From: Mesorhizobium loti
GTDB taxonomy: Bacteria > Pseudomonadota > Alphaproteobacteria > Rhizobiales > Rhizobiaceae
Assembly: GCA_002356515.1 (NCBI GenBank)
Contig: AP017605.1
Span: 4,101,001 to 4,165,000 of the forward strand
Direction: 5' to 3'
DNA: 64,000 nt
In this document: piece by piece, positions 18,340 through 30,254 of the stretch
How the letters are laid out: each line of letters begins with the position of its first letter
Numbering within the stretch: position 1 is the first letter of the stretch
Translations under genes and position numbers: made by a program
The notes under the pieces: model-generated
The model's input: the letters and a program-made list of their open reading frames with translations, nothing else
Told to the model about the DNA's origin: nothing
The model's database searches: none

Positions 18340-19644
<1,305 letters not shown>

Positions 19645-19797
19645 TCATCGGACCGGCCGCGCCGGCCGATCCAGCCTCCCCTGCACAAGATGTAGATATG
19701 TCCGCGAAATTTCTTGTCGATGTTGAGGGGAAGCGCGCAATTTGGCGCAAGGTTGGACCGAGGTTTCCGCCAGATAAGGCGATTTGTGCGGCGCACC

Positions 19798-19950
19798 TTC
19801 CCTTCTCCCCTTTGCGGGAGAAGGTGGCCTCACGAAGTGAGGTCGGATGAGGGGTGCTCCAGCTTGTCAAGGACGACGATCCGTCACCCACCCCTCAACC
19901 GTCTCGGCGCTAACGCGCCGATCCACCTTCTCCCGCAAGGGGAGAAGGAA
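19798..19950. repeat. dispersed inverted repeat, family B
   Basis: Left arm CCTTCTCCCCTTTGCGGGAG ... GGTCGGATGAGGGGTGCTCC; right arm CACCCACCCCTCAACCGTCT ... TTCTCCCGCAAGGGGAGAAG. It is a diverged copy of the unit at 14138-14283. It lies in the gap between the divergent bkd operon and holA; the remaining gap (19573-19797) is non-repetitive and probably holds the bkd promoter. Confidence 0.8.
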
Positions 19951-20008
19951 AAGAGCGTCGGTGCCGATCGCCATTCACCCCAACCCCACATCATGCTAAC
20001 CACCCACC

Positions 20009-21052
20009 ATGGCACAGAAGAAAGCTTTCGAGGTCGATTCCTGGCTCGCGCGGCCTGACCCGCGCTTCTCCATCGTCCTGCTCTACGGCCCCGATCGCGG
20101 TCTCGTTTCCGAGCGGGCAAAGGCGTTTGCCGAAAAGACCGGCCTGCCGCTCGACGATCCCTTCTCCGTGGTCCGGCTCGAGGGTTCGGAGGTCGACCGC
20201 GACGAGGGCCGGCTGCTGGATGAGGCCCGCACCGTGCCGATGTTTTCCGACCGGCGGCTGCTCTGGGTGCGCAATGCCACCGGCCAGAAGGCGCTGGCCG
20301 AGGACGTCAAGGCGCTGACGGCGGAACCCGCGCGCGATGCCATCATCCTGATCGAGGCCGGCGATCTCAAAAAGGGCGTCGGCCTGCGCGCCGTGGTCGA
20401 GGGCGCGGACATCGCCATGGCGCTGCCTTGCTACGCCGACGAAGCCCGCGACATCGACACGGTCATCGACGATGAGCTGCGCAAGGCCGGTATGTCGATG
20501 ACGCTGGAGGCCAGACAAGCGCTGCGCCGCAATCTCGGCGGCGACCGGCTCGCCTCGCGCGGCGAGATCGAAAAACTCATCCTTTACGCGCACGGCCAGA
20601 AGGAGATCGGGCTCGACGAGGTGAGGGCGATGTCGGGCGACGTGTCCGGCGCCTCCTTCGACGACGCGGTCGACGCGTTGCTCGAGGGCAAGGTCGGCGA
20701 CTTCGACACCGCCTTCACCCGCCACTGCCAATCCGGCGGCCCGCCCTTCCTGGTGCTGTCCTCGGCCATGCGGCAATTGCAGCAGATCCAGGTCATGCGC
20801 GGCCAGATGGATTCTGCCGGCCGCAACGCCGCCTCGGTCGTTGCGGGCGCACGCCCGCCGGTTTTCTTCTCCAGGCGCAAGCTGGTGGAAAAGGCGCTGG
20901 AGCGCTGGAGCAGCGAAGCCCTCAGCCGCGCGCTGACCCGGCTGCAGACCGCGGTGCTGCAGACGCGGCGGCGGCCGGATCTTTCGGTCGCGCTGGCACG
21001 GCAGGCGCTGCTCGGTATTGCGGTGGAAAGCGCGAGGCTGGGGCAGCGATAG
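20009..21052 (+). CDS. holA: DNA polymerase III subunit delta
   Basis: 347 aa. The N-terminal domain begins MAQKKAFEVDSWLARPDPRF and contains IVLLYGPDRGLVSERAKAFA, the degenerate AAA+ P-loop region of delta subunits, then RRLLWVRNATGQKALAEDVK. The C-terminal collar domain has PPFLVLSSAMRQLQQIQVMR, and RALTRLQTAVLQTRRRPDL near the end is typical of HolA. The delta subunit opens the beta sliding clamp in the clamp loader. In Rhizobiales holA commonly lies just beyond parAB, which fits its position 3 kb from parB here, allowing for the inserted IS110 element. Confidence 0.9.
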   Translation: MAQKKAFEVDSWLARPDPRFSIVLLYGPDRGLVSERAKAFAEKTGLPLDDPFSVVRLEGSEVDRDEGRLLDEARTVPMFSDRRLLWVRNATGQKALAEDVKALTAEPARDAIILIEAGDLKKGVGLRAVVEGADIAMALPCYADEARDIDTVIDDELRKAGMSMTLEARQALRRNLGGDRLASRGEIEKLILYAHGQKEIGLDEVRAMSGDVSGASFDDAVDALLEGKVGDFDTAFTRHCQSGGPPFLVLSSAMRQLQQIQVMRGQMDSAGRNAASVVAGARPPVFFSRRKLVEKALERWSSEALSRALTRLQTAVLQTRRRPDLSVALARQALLGIAVESARLGQR

Positions 21053-21088
21053 GAGAGCGATCCTCTCCTTTTCGGCGTCGAGTGCTGG

Positions 21089-21877
21089 TCAATTCATCAT
21101 CATGGCGCCCGCTGGCTGGAAGGTCGGCAGCGCCTGCGGAAAGACCAGCACCACCGCGCCGTAAAGCAGCAGAGCGACACCCGACACCTTTGCGATCCTA
21201 TCTCCCGACGGCAGGGTCTTTTCCGCAAAGATCAGCAAGGTGACCACGGCCATTGCGGCGACATTCATGATCCCGAGCGGAAAGAGGGCGAGAAACAAAA
21301 GCCAGCAGCAGCCCAGGCAGAAAAGCCCATGCTCCAGGCCCATGCGAACAGCGCCCCAGTAGCCGTCGCGCCATGAAGTCAGGATGAAGCCGATCGGCGT
21401 GCGGCATTTGGCCAGACACAGATCCTTCAGGGGCGAGAGTTGATAGGCGCCGGCAATCATCAGCAGCGCGCCGCCGGTCCGCGCGGCCGCCGCCGTCGAC
21501 AACCCCACATGTCCGGCGAGCATCTCCGCACCCGCCGCACCGGCAAAGGCGATGACGCCCATCGCCCCCCAGACCAGCATGTACCCGGCCACGAACACCC
21601 AGCTCGAGACAAAGGTCTCGCCCCGGCCTTGTTTGCCGGCCTGGACCTGGTGAAACGTCAGGATCATCGGCGCGGCCGTCGGAAACATCATGGCAATCAT
21701 CATGATCATCCAGACGGCAAGAAACAGCGGCGCCCTCATGCCCATGGTGAGCGCGTCCATGTCCATGGCCATGTCGGCGTCCATGCCCGTCTGCTGCCGG
21801 ACAAGCAGGGTCCACGCCGCCGCGGCGATCGCGATCAGCAGCGCGAGAATGATATATCGCTGCAACGTTTGCGCCAT
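21089..21877 (-). CDS. DUF2182 integral membrane protein, putative metal binding
   Basis: 262 aa with about seven membrane helices. After the first helix lies the periplasm-side segment MDADMAMDMDALTMGMRAP, very rich in Met and Asp. The helix VWMIMMIAMMFPTAAPMI and the Cys pairs in LCLAKCRTP and LFCLGCCWLLFLALFP are DUF2182 hallmarks. Proteins of this family are described as predicted metal-binding membrane proteins. It lies 33 bp downstream of a DUF1326 gene, a pairing seen in many proteobacteria. Met/Cys-rich motifs in both suggest handling of a soft metal such as copper (inference). There is no experimental assignment known to me. Confidence 0.88.
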   Translation of the reverse strand: MAQTLQRYIILALLIAIAAAAWTLLVRQQTGMDADMAMDMDALTMGMRAPLFLAVWMIMMIAMMFPTAAPMILTFHQVQAGKQGRGETFVSSWVFVAGYMLVWGAMGVIAFAGAAGAEMLAGHVGLSTAAAARTGGALLMIAGAYQLSPLKDLCLAKCRTPIGFILTSWRDGYWGAVRMGLEHGLFCLGCCWLLFLALFPLGIMNVAAMAVVTLLIFAEKTLPSGDRIAKVSGVALLLYGAVVLVFPQALPTFQPAGAMMMN

Positions 21878-21910
21878 GGACGGATACGTCCCGTGCTATG
21901 CGGCCAACGT

Positions 21911-22543
21911 CTACTGCTGGCCGGACCAATGGATCGGGGCGTAATGGCCATTGCGGCGGGAATTGTCCCAGCTCATGCCATGGTCGCTGAATGTACTGCC
22001 TTGCGACCCCATCGCCAGAGCGAGCCAGTCGGGATTGACTGGATGGCCGGTGGCCGCCCACATCTGCCCGTCCTCGCGCATGGTCGGCAGCGGCTCGACC
22101 GCCATATGCATGACGCCCGCAATCTCCGCCGACCGCTTCTTGCCGTCTATCCGGTAGTCTATCGGCACCTTCTTGGCGCCAAGGTTCGTGCCGATCATGG
22201 GTGCCAGCACCGCCATGGGGCCACCCGCGGCGCCGGTGAAAATGGCGCCCAGCGCCTCGGTTTGCCTGTCATCGGCGCGTTCGTCGATATAGGCGGCGGC
22301 CGTCCAATTGCCGTCCGCCATCGGACCCGGCGTGTGCGCGACCATGGCGACACTGAGCCCATCCAAGCGAACATCGCCGTAATTGCCCGTATCGATATGA
22401 AAGACCAGACCGACGTCGCAAACGCCTTTCGTCGGCTTCGATGTCAGCTGCGCGTTGGTGGACAGCAGACAAGGACAGACGACATCGCAGCTGCAATTTT
22501 CGAAGTAGCTTCCGGACAATTGCCAACGGACTGCCATTTGCAC
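21911..22543 (-). CDS. DUF1326 domain protein with Cys-rich N-terminus
   Basis: 210 aa, no signal peptide. The N-terminus WQLSGSYFENCSCDVVCPCL carries the Cys-x-Cys-x4-Cys-x-Cys cluster that defines DUF1326. The rest is beta-rich, with conserved Gly/Asp turns (VCDVGLVFHIDTGNYGDVRL) and a C-terminal GMSWDNSRRNGHYAPIHWSG. The Cys cluster suggests metal or Fe-S binding. It is the first gene of a two-gene unit with the DUF2182 membrane protein, which makes a joint role likely. A ribosome site GGAGG precedes the start. Confidence 0.88.
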   Translation of the reverse strand: MQMAVRWQLSGSYFENCSCDVVCPCLLSTNAQLTSKPTKGVCDVGLVFHIDTGNYGDVRLDGLSVAMVAHTPGPMADGNWTAAAYIDERADDRQTEALGAIFTGAAGGPMAVLAPMIGTNLGAKKVPIDYRIDGKKRSAEIAGVMHMAVEPLPTMREDGQMWAATGHPVNPDWLALAMGSQGSTFSDHGMSWDNSRRNGHYAPIHWSGQQ

Positions 22544-22734
22544 CTCCCCACTTGCGTCAGGCGCATCGGCATATCGCTGTGGCGAGGCGGTGCCATCTCA
22601 CGACGATCGCAGGAATGGCAAACAGCCCTCGCCGCGATGGACCGGCACGCCAGGGCAACCAATTTAAGCCATATCTAATTGAGGTTACGCCCTTGCCCGG
22701 CACTGTCAAGCCGCGCTGGCGGCGGTGCATCTTT

Positions 22735-22788
22735 CCTTCTCCCCTTGTGGGAGAAGGTGGATCGGCGCGCAGCGGCGAGACGGATGAG
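22735..22788. repeat. left half of a family B repeat, split by the IS110 element
   Basis: CTTCTCCCCTTGTGGGAGAA followed by GGTGGATCGGCG and ending GACGGATGAG matches the left arm of the intact unit at 14138. It then breaks off and resumes at 23931 with GGGGTGTTCC. The split marks the insertion point of the element. Confidence 0.85.
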
Positions 22789-22798
22789 CAACCGTGTT

Positions 22799-23930
<1,132 letters not shown>

Positions 23931-24028
23931 GGGGTGTTCCAGCGGAGTGAGGCGTTGGCTTTCCCTGGAACACCCTCATCCGACCTCGCTTCGCGAGGCC
24001 ACCTTCTCCCGCAAGGGGAGAAGGGAAG
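23931..24028. repeat. right half of the split family B repeat
   Basis: Continues the unit interrupted at 22788: GGGGTGTTCCAGCGGAGTGA, then the opposite arm GGAACACCCTCATCC ... CACCTTCTCCCGCAAGGGGA, ending next to the parB stop. The right arm has one C fewer than the intact target (CACCCTCATCC). Confidence 0.8.
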
Positions 24029-24046
24029 TCGAAGTTCGCCGGCTAA

Positions 24047-24934
<888 letters not shown>

Positions 24935-25015
24935 CTCTATTCCAAGTCTATTTTAGATGATTGTCTTCAGATCGTTTCGGTATCGAATCGGCTGTTAATG
25001 ATGCACCCGATCTAA

Positions 25016-25837
25016 TCAAGCGGCGCGCAATTTGCGCTCGCGGCGGATGACTTCCGAGGCCAGTTGCAGATAGGCCTGGCTGCCCGAGCATTTCAGATCG
25101 TAAAGAATCGCCGGCTTGCCGTAGGACGGCGCCTCGGACACCCGCACATTGCGCGGGATGATGGTCTCGTAGACCTTGTCGCCCATATGCTGGCGCACAT
25201 CCTGCACCACCTGGTTGGCGAGATTGTTGCGGCCGTCATACATGGTCAGCACGATGCCCTGGATGGTGAGGTCGGGATTGATCGAGCGGCGCACCTGCTC
25301 GACGGTTTCCAGCAATTGGCTGAGACCTTCGAGCGCGAAGAACTCGCATTGCAGCGGCACCAGCACCGAATCGGCCGCCGCCATCGAATTGAGCGTCAAA
25401 AGATTGAGCGACGGCGGGCAGTCGATCAGCACATAGCCGAAGCCGGCTGCACGCGCCGTTGCGGCGTTCAAGGCGTTGCGTAGCCGCAGCACGCGATCGG
25501 GCGCCGAGGCGATCTCCATCTCGATGCCGAGCAGATCGAGCGTCGACGGCACGATCGACAGACCGGGCACCGCAGTCGGGATGGCCGCGGCTTCCAGCTC
25601 CAGCTCGCCGGTCAGCACATCGTAGGACGAGACCGTCCGGTCCTTGCGGTCGATGCCAAGGCCGGTGCTGGCATTGCCTTGCGGATCGAGGTCGACGATC
25701 AGCACCTTTTCGCCGATCGCGGCCAAAGCGGTGGCCAGATTGATGGCGGTGGTGGTCTTGCCGACCCCGCCCTTCTGGTTGGCTACGGTGATGATTCGGG
25801 GGCCGTTCTTCATCATGGGTTTATGCCAGAAATTCAT
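25016..25837 (-). CDS. parA: chromosome partitioning ATPase ParA
   Basis: Up to 273 aa. The deviant Walker A is TVANQKGGVGKTTTAINLA; LIVDLDPQGNASTGLG and VLIDCPPSLNLLTLNSMAAA are the A' and B motifs. The sequence ending is typical of chromosomal ParA/Soj. The start may be the ATG at 25837 (MNFWHKPMM) or one of the two ATGs at 25816 and 25813; no clear ribosome site decides. It moves ParB-parS complexes to the cell poles. It sits 32 bp after rsmG in the widely conserved order mnmG-rsmG-parA-parB. Confidence 0.96.
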   Translation of the reverse strand: MNFWHKPMMKNGPRIITVANQKGGVGKTTTAINLATALAAIGEKVLIVDLDPQGNASTGLGIDRKDRTVSSYDVLTGELELEAAAIPTAVPGLSIVPSTLDLLGIEMEIASAPDRVLRLRNALNAATARAAGFGYVLIDCPPSLNLLTLNSMAAADSVLVPLQCEFFALEGLSQLLETVEQVRRSINPDLTIQGIVLTMYDGRNNLANQVVQDVRQHMGDKVYETIIPRNVRVSEAPSYGKPAILYDLKCSGSQAYLQLASEVIRRERKLRAA

Positions 25838-25869
25838 TTTTGGGTCGCCAAATGGCCCGACAGTCGGGA

Positions 25870-26502
25870 TCAGACAGGTCGCAGGTCAGACAGTTCCAGG
25901 ATGACGCCATGGGGGTCCGTCACACTGGGATGTTCTACCAGATCGAAGGCCCATCGGTTAACGCTTTCTTGCACTTCGGCGCGATAATCCCGGCCTTTGT
26001 GGAACAACCCGCGTGCGCCGGACGTGAGCCACGGTGCCGACAGATCCAACAAGACCGAAAGCGAGGCCAAAGCCCGCGCCGTGACGATTTGCGGTTGCGA
26101 AACAAGCGCATGGCTGTCCTCGATGCGGCGCGCCACGACCCGCGCCGGCAGGCTGAACTGGCCGACGACGGTCTGCAGGAACGAGGCCTTTTTGCGGTTG
26201 CTTTCCACCAGATCGATGCTGGCCCCGGAGCGCTCAGCAAGCAAGAAAGCCATGACCAGGCCCGGGAATCCGCCACCTGAACCGATGTCCACCCAGCGGG
26301 TGGCGTTGGGCTCTATGCGTGCCAGCTGTGCGCTGTCCAAGATGTGGCGCTGCCAGACATCGGCCGCGGTCGATTGCGCGACGAGATTGATGCTGCGGTT
26401 CCATTTCTGGAACATGGCTTCGAACGCCACCAGGCGACCGAATGTTTCACGTGAAACCGGGCCGGCCGCGTCCTGCAGGCTCTCTAGGGAGAAAGAGCTC
26501 AC
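25870..26502 (-). CDS. rsmG: 16S rRNA (guanine-N7) methyltransferase RsmG
   Basis: 210 aa from a GTG at 26502 that overlaps the mnmG stop (GTGA), as in many alphaproteobacteria. The SAM-binding motif is [20 protein letters not shown], followed by [18 protein letters not shown] and VVARRIEDS. It methylates G527 (E. coli numbering) of 16S rRNA. The N-terminal peptide [10 protein letters not shown] is encoded by a parS site (26443-26458) embedded in the gene. This explains why the peptide is so conserved. Confidence 0.95.
   Translation of the reverse strand: MSSFSLESLQDAAGPVSRETFGRLVAFEAMFQKWNRSINLVAQSTAADVWQRHILDSAQLARIEPNATRWVDIGSGGGFPGLVMAFLLAERSGASIDLVESNRKKASFLQTVVGQFSLPARVVARRIEDSHALVSQPQIVTARALASLSVLLDLSAPWLTSGARGLFHKGRDYRAEVQESVNRWAFDLVEHPSVTDPHGVILELSDLRPV
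26443..26458. promoter_or_regulatory. parS site 1, inside rsmG
   Basis: TGTTTCACGTGAAACC matches the 16-bp parS consensus TGTTTCACGTGAAACA at 15 positions. It lies within the 5' part of rsmG. Confidence 0.85.
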
Positions 26503-28370
26503 GCAACGACTCTCTGCGCGCTCTCATGATGCCGGACATGGGCGACAATGATTGCCAGTGCTGCCGGCGTCATGCCCTCCATGCGTTGGGCATCGGCGAT
26601 AGAGCGCGGCCTCCGCACCGCCATCTTCTGCTTCAGTTCATTGGACAGGCCGGGCACGCCGGCGAAATCGACCGTCTCGGGGATCAGCCGACTCTCCTCA
26701 TGCCGGATTTGCGCGACATCGCTCTTCTGGCGGTCGAGATAGACCGAATATTTCGCCTCCGTTTCGAGACGTTCCGCAGTCTTGGCATCAATCTCACCGA
26801 ACCCAGGCTCGATCCTGGCCAGCCAGGCGACGTCGACATCGGGATAGGCCAGCAGCTCGTAGCCCGACCGACGCACGCCATCGCGGTTGATCTCCAGCCC
26901 GTGCCGCGCCGCTTCATTGGGCGTCATCGCCACCGATCTTGCCAATTCGCGCGCCGCGTCGAGCCGCTGCATGACATCGCCATAGCGCTGTATTCGCTGC
27001 GCCGAAGCGATCCCGAGCCTCTGCGCCAGCGGCGTCAGCCGTTCATCAGCATTGTCGGCGCGCAACGACAGCCGGAATTCGGCGCGCGAAGTGAACATCC
27101 GATAGGGCTCGCTGATGCCGCGGCTGGTCAAATCGTCGACCATCACGCCGATATAGGCTTCGGTACGGCTGAGCACGATCTGTTCGCCGCCTGACGCGCG
27201 CCGCGCTGCATTGAGGCCGGCGAGCAGGCCCTGCCCGGCGGCTTCCTCATAGCCGGTCGTGCCATTGATCTGCCCGGCGAGGAAAAGCCCTGCGACGCGC
27301 TTTGTCTCCAGTGTCTGATGCAGCTCACGCGGATCGACGTGATCATATTCAATGGCATAGCCGGGCTGCAGCATGACGGCCCGCTCCAACCCCGGAATGG
27401 TTTTCAATATGTCGAGCTGAACATCTTCGGGCAGCGAGGTCGAAATCCCGTTGGGATAGACCGTGTCGTCGTCGAGCCCTTCCGGCTCCAAAAAGATCTG
27501 GTGGCCGTCGCGGTCACCGAACTTGACGATCTTGTCCTCGATCGACGGGCAATAGCGCGGCCCGACCCCTTCGATCGAACCGGAATACATGGCGGATCGG
27601 CCAAGATTGGCGCGGATCAACTCATGCGTCGCGGTCGTCGTGCGCGTGATGCCGCACTCGATCTGCGGCGTCTCGATACGGTCGGTCATCAACGAAAACG
27701 GCACGGGATCCTCATCCGCCGCCTGGCTTTCGAGCGATGCCCAATCGATCGTCCGCCCATCGAGCCGCGGTGGCGTGCCCGTCTTCAACCGTCCGAGTTT
27801 GAAGCCCGCACGGCCCATCGTTGCCGACAGGCCAAGGCTTGCCTGCTCGTTCATGCGTCCGGCGACGATCTTCTTCTCGCCAATATGAATGAGGCCGCGC
27901 AGGAAGGTCCCGGTGGTCAGGACCACGGCGCCGCAAGCAAGCCTGCGGCCGCCGGCCAGGAGAACAGCGGCGATCCGCCCTTCATTGATCTCGAAATCCA
28001 GAACCTCGCCTTCGACCACGTCGAGATCGTTCTGCTGCCGAATCGCTTCCTGCATGGCAAGGCGGTAGAGCTTTCTGTCGGCCTGCGTGCGCGGCCCGCG
28101 CACCGCCGGGCCCTTGCGGCGATTGAGCAGACGGAATTGAATGCCGGCCGCATCCGCCACGCGGCCCATCAGCCCGTCCATGGCATCGATTTCGCGGACC
28201 AGATGCCCCTTGCCAAGGCCGCCGATCGCCGGATTGCACGACATCACGCCAATCGTGTCGAAGCGCAAAGTCACCAGCGCGGTTTTGGCGCCGGCGCGCG
28301 CGGCAGCGCTGGCCGCCTCGCACCCCGCATGGCCGCCGCCCACCACAACCACATCATAGTGATCGGTCAT
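26499..28370 (-). CDS. mnmG: tRNA uridine-5-carboxymethylaminomethyl modification enzyme MnmG (GidA)
   Basis: 623 aa from the ATG at 28370, preceded by AGGAAATTTGGAA; the frame is open to 28448, but [20 protein letters not shown] is the family start. The FAD-binding [10 protein letters not shown], the conserved [40 protein letters not shown] and the C-terminal helical domain are complete. With MnmE it installs the carboxymethylaminomethyl group on wobble uridine 34 of several tRNAs. Here mnmE is 490 bp upstream in the same direction, the gap being filled with parS sites and a dispersed repeat. Confidence 0.96.
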   Translation of the reverse strand: MTDHYDVVVVGGGHAGCEAASAAARAGAKTALVTLRFDTIGVMSCNPAIGGLGKGHLVREIDAMDGLMGRVADAAGIQFRLLNRRKGPAVRGPRTQADRKLYRLAMQEAIRQQNDLDVVEGEVLDFEINEGRIAAVLLAGGRRLACGAVVLTTGTFLRGLIHIGEKKIVAGRMNEQASLGLSATMGRAGFKLGRLKTGTPPRLDGRTIDWASLESQAADEDPVPFSLMTDRIETPQIECGITRTTTATHELIRANLGRSAMYSGSIEGVGPRYCPSIEDKIVKFGDRDGHQIFLEPEGLDDDTVYPNGISTSLPEDVQLDILKTIPGLERAVMLQPGYAIEYDHVDPRELHQTLETKRVAGLFLAGQINGTTGYEEAAGQGLLAGLNAARRASGGEQIVLSRTEAYIGVMVDDLTSRGISEPYRMFTSRAEFRLSLRADNADERLTPLAQRLGIASAQRIQRYGDVMQRLDAARELARSVAMTPNEAARHGLEINRDGVRRSGYELLAYPDVDVAWLARIEPGFGEIDAKTAERLETEAKYSVYLDRQKSDVAQIRHEESRLIPETVDFAGVPGLSNELKQKMAVRRPRSIADAQRMEGMTPAALAIIVAHVRHHESAQRVVA

Positions 28371-28447
28371 TTCCAAATTTCCTGGACTCAAAAGATTGAG
28401 GGACACATGTCCCCGCAGGGCGAAGCTGTCAAGAAAACTTCGCGACA

Positions 28448-28463
28448 AGTTTCACGTGAAACA
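28448..28463. promoter_or_regulatory. parS site 2
   Basis: AGTTTCACGTGAAACA, 15 of 16 to the consensus, in the mnmE-mnmG gap. Confidence 0.85.
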
Positions 28464-28485
28464 GGGTGAGGCCACGTTCGGCGGA

Positions 28486-28501
28486 TGTTTCACGTGAGCC
28501 G
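28486..28501. promoter_or_regulatory. parS-like site 3
   Basis: TGTTTCACGTGAGCCG keeps the TGTTTCACGTGA core, with changes at the right end. Confidence 0.65.
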
Positions 28502-28514
28502 TGGCCGCTCCGAT

Positions 28515-28530
28515 TGTTTCACGTGAGTCA
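28515..28530. promoter_or_regulatory. parS-like site 4
   Basis: TGTTTCACGTGAGTCA, 14 of 16 to the consensus; identical to site 5 at 28556. Confidence 0.7.
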
Positions 28531-28555
28531 CGGCGCTGTCCTCAGCAGCGATGCG

Positions 28556-28571
28556 TGTTTCACGTGAGTCA
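28556..28571. promoter_or_regulatory. parS-like site 5
   Basis: TGTTTCACGTGAGTCA, 14 of 16 to the consensus. Confidence 0.7.
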
Positions 28572-28599
28572 GGACCAAGGATAGCCGACGCGTCTCCAA

Positions 28600-28786
28600 C
28601 TTCGTCATCCACGGGCGGAGCAGCCGCGAAGCGGCGTCACGGAGACCCGAGGATCCATTCCGTGACCTCGATCGTTGAACGCAGCGGAGCAGAATTCTGC
28701 ACCGTTGCAGCGCTCAGGAGTTCCGGCATGGATCCTAGGGTCTGCGCCGCGGCGCTTCGCTCCTTGCTTCGCCCTAGGATGACGAC
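28600..28786. repeat. dispersed intergenic repeat, family A
   Basis: Starts CTTCGTCATCCACGGGCGGA, ends GCCCTAGGATGACGAC, and contains GGATCCATTCCGTGACC and GGCATGGATCC. It lies between parS sites 5 and 6. With those sites it fills the 492-bp gap between mnmE and mnmG. Confidence 0.8.
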
Positions 28787-28849
28787 GCCGTTTATGTCGC
28801 CGCCAACTATCAGCCACCGCGCGCCCGGGCCGACTTTCTCCCAAGCGAT

Positions 28850-28865
28850 TGTTTCACGTGAATCA
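28850..28865. promoter_or_regulatory. parS-like site 6, overlapping the mnmE stop
   Basis: TGTTTCACGTGAATCA, 14 of 16 to the consensus. Its last bases are the stop codon of mnmE. Confidence 0.7.
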
Positions 28866-30194
28866 TTTCCCGATGCAGAACTGCGAAAAGATCACATCCA
28901 GCATATCCTCGACATCTATCGCGCCGACGATCCGGCCCAGCCGATCCGCCGCCAGCCGCAATTCCTCGGCGCGCAGTTCCTGACCCGCGGCGCCATCGTC
29001 GGTGGCGCGGAGCAGGTGGCGATTCGTCTCGCTGAGCAATTCGACATGGCGCAGGCGGGATGGCAGGACATCTCCGGTCATGCCTGCCGCCTCCGCTGCG
29101 CGCCGACCGATTTCCGCCAACAGCGCCTCCACACCAGCCCCGCTTACAACTGAGATAACGAAATCATATCGACCGCCCTCACCCCGATCCCCCTGCCCAT
29201 CCAACAGGTCGAGCTTGGTGCCGACCCGCAACAGAGGGGCTGTGCCCGGCAACGGGCCAATATCCCCGGGAGACACAATGTCTTCCAGCAGCAGCAAGAG
29301 ATCGGCGCGGCCGGCCTTGGCCCGCGCCTTCTCGATGCCGATCGCTTCGACCTTACCCGGCGCTTCCCGCAAACCAGCCGTGTCCGTCAGCCTGACGCGC
29401 AGCCCGCCGAGATCCAGCGTCACCTCGAGCAGGTCACGGGTCGTGCCGGGCTCATCCGTTACAATAGCTGCATCGCGCCGCGCCAAAGCGTTGAACAGAC
29501 TCGACTTGCCGGCATTCGGCGCGCCGAGAATAACGACCTCGAAGCCGTCGCGAATGATCTCGGCGGCGTGAAATCCGGCGATGTGGCGATCGATTTCGCC
29601 GACCATCGCCCGGACATCCGACCAGACCGTATCCGAAACGGAACCGGGCACATCGTCTTCGTCGGCGAAGTCGATCTCCGCCTCAATCATGGCGCGCGCG
29701 TGGATCAGCCGGCGACGCCAGCTCATATAGAGTTCGCTCTGCACACCTTCGGCATTCTGGACAGCGAAGCGTCGCTGCGCCTCGGTCTCGGCATTGACCA
29801 GATCGGCCAGGGCTTCCGTCTCAACCAGGTCGACCTTGCCGTTGAGAAAGGCACGGCGCGTGAATTCGCCGGGCTCCGCATGCCTTACGCCGTCAAAACC
29901 GGCAATCGTCTCCAGCATCCTGGTCACCACGGCGCGTCCGCCATGGACATGGAATTCGGCGACATCCTCACCGGTAAAGCTGGCCGGACCGGGAAAGAAA
30001 GTGACAAGACCGCTGTCCAGCACAGTTCCATCCGGTGCCCTGAACTTGCGCAGAACCGCCGCACGCGCCTTAACCATGCCGCCGGCGATCGTTTCGACTA
30101 CAAATCGAGTCTGCGGGCCGGAAATACGCAGCACGGCAACGCCGGCCGGAAGCCGGCCGCTCGACAATGCAACGATCGAATCGCCTGAAATCAT
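28863..30194 (-). CDS. mnmE: tRNA modification GTPase MnmE (TrmE)
   Basis: 443 aa. The N-terminal tetrahydrofolate-binding domain starts SGDSIVALSSGRLPAGVAVL and includes FTGEDVAEFHVHGG. The inserted G domain has G1 LGAPNAGKSSLFNAL, the G2/G3 region DEPGTTRDLLEVTLDL and LTDTAGLREA, and a G4 motif degenerated to GTKLD. The C-terminus ends FSQFCIGK, the catalytic C-x-G-K tail. It acts with MnmG on tRNA wobble uridines. The open frame begins almost back to back with the divergent thioredoxin-domain gene; the two starts are 61 bp apart. Confidence 0.96.
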   Translation of the reverse strand: MISGDSIVALSSGRLPAGVAVLRISGPQTRFVVETIAGGMVKARAAVLRKFRAPDGTVLDSGLVTFFPGPASFTGEDVAEFHVHGGRAVVTRMLETIAGFDGVRHAEPGEFTRRAFLNGKVDLVETEALADLVNAETEAQRRFAVQNAEGVQSELYMSWRRRLIHARAMIEAEIDFADEDDVPGSVSDTVWSDVRAMVGEIDRHIAGFHAAEIIRDGFEVVILGAPNAGKSSLFNALARRDAAIVTDEPGTTRDLLEVTLDLGGLRVRLTDTAGLREAPGKVEAIGIEKARAKAGRADLLLLLEDIVSPGDIGPLPGTAPLLRVGTKLDLLDGQGDRGEGGRYDFVISVVSGAGVEALLAEIGRRAAEAAGMTGDVLPSRLRHVELLSETNRHLLRATDDGAAGQELRAEELRLAADRLGRIVGAIDVEDMLDVIFSQFCIGK

Positions 30195-30254
30195 TTGCCC
30201 GCTCTGTTGAACCGCCCTAGCTTCGCGCCTTCAAGACAACCCGAGTTGCCCATT

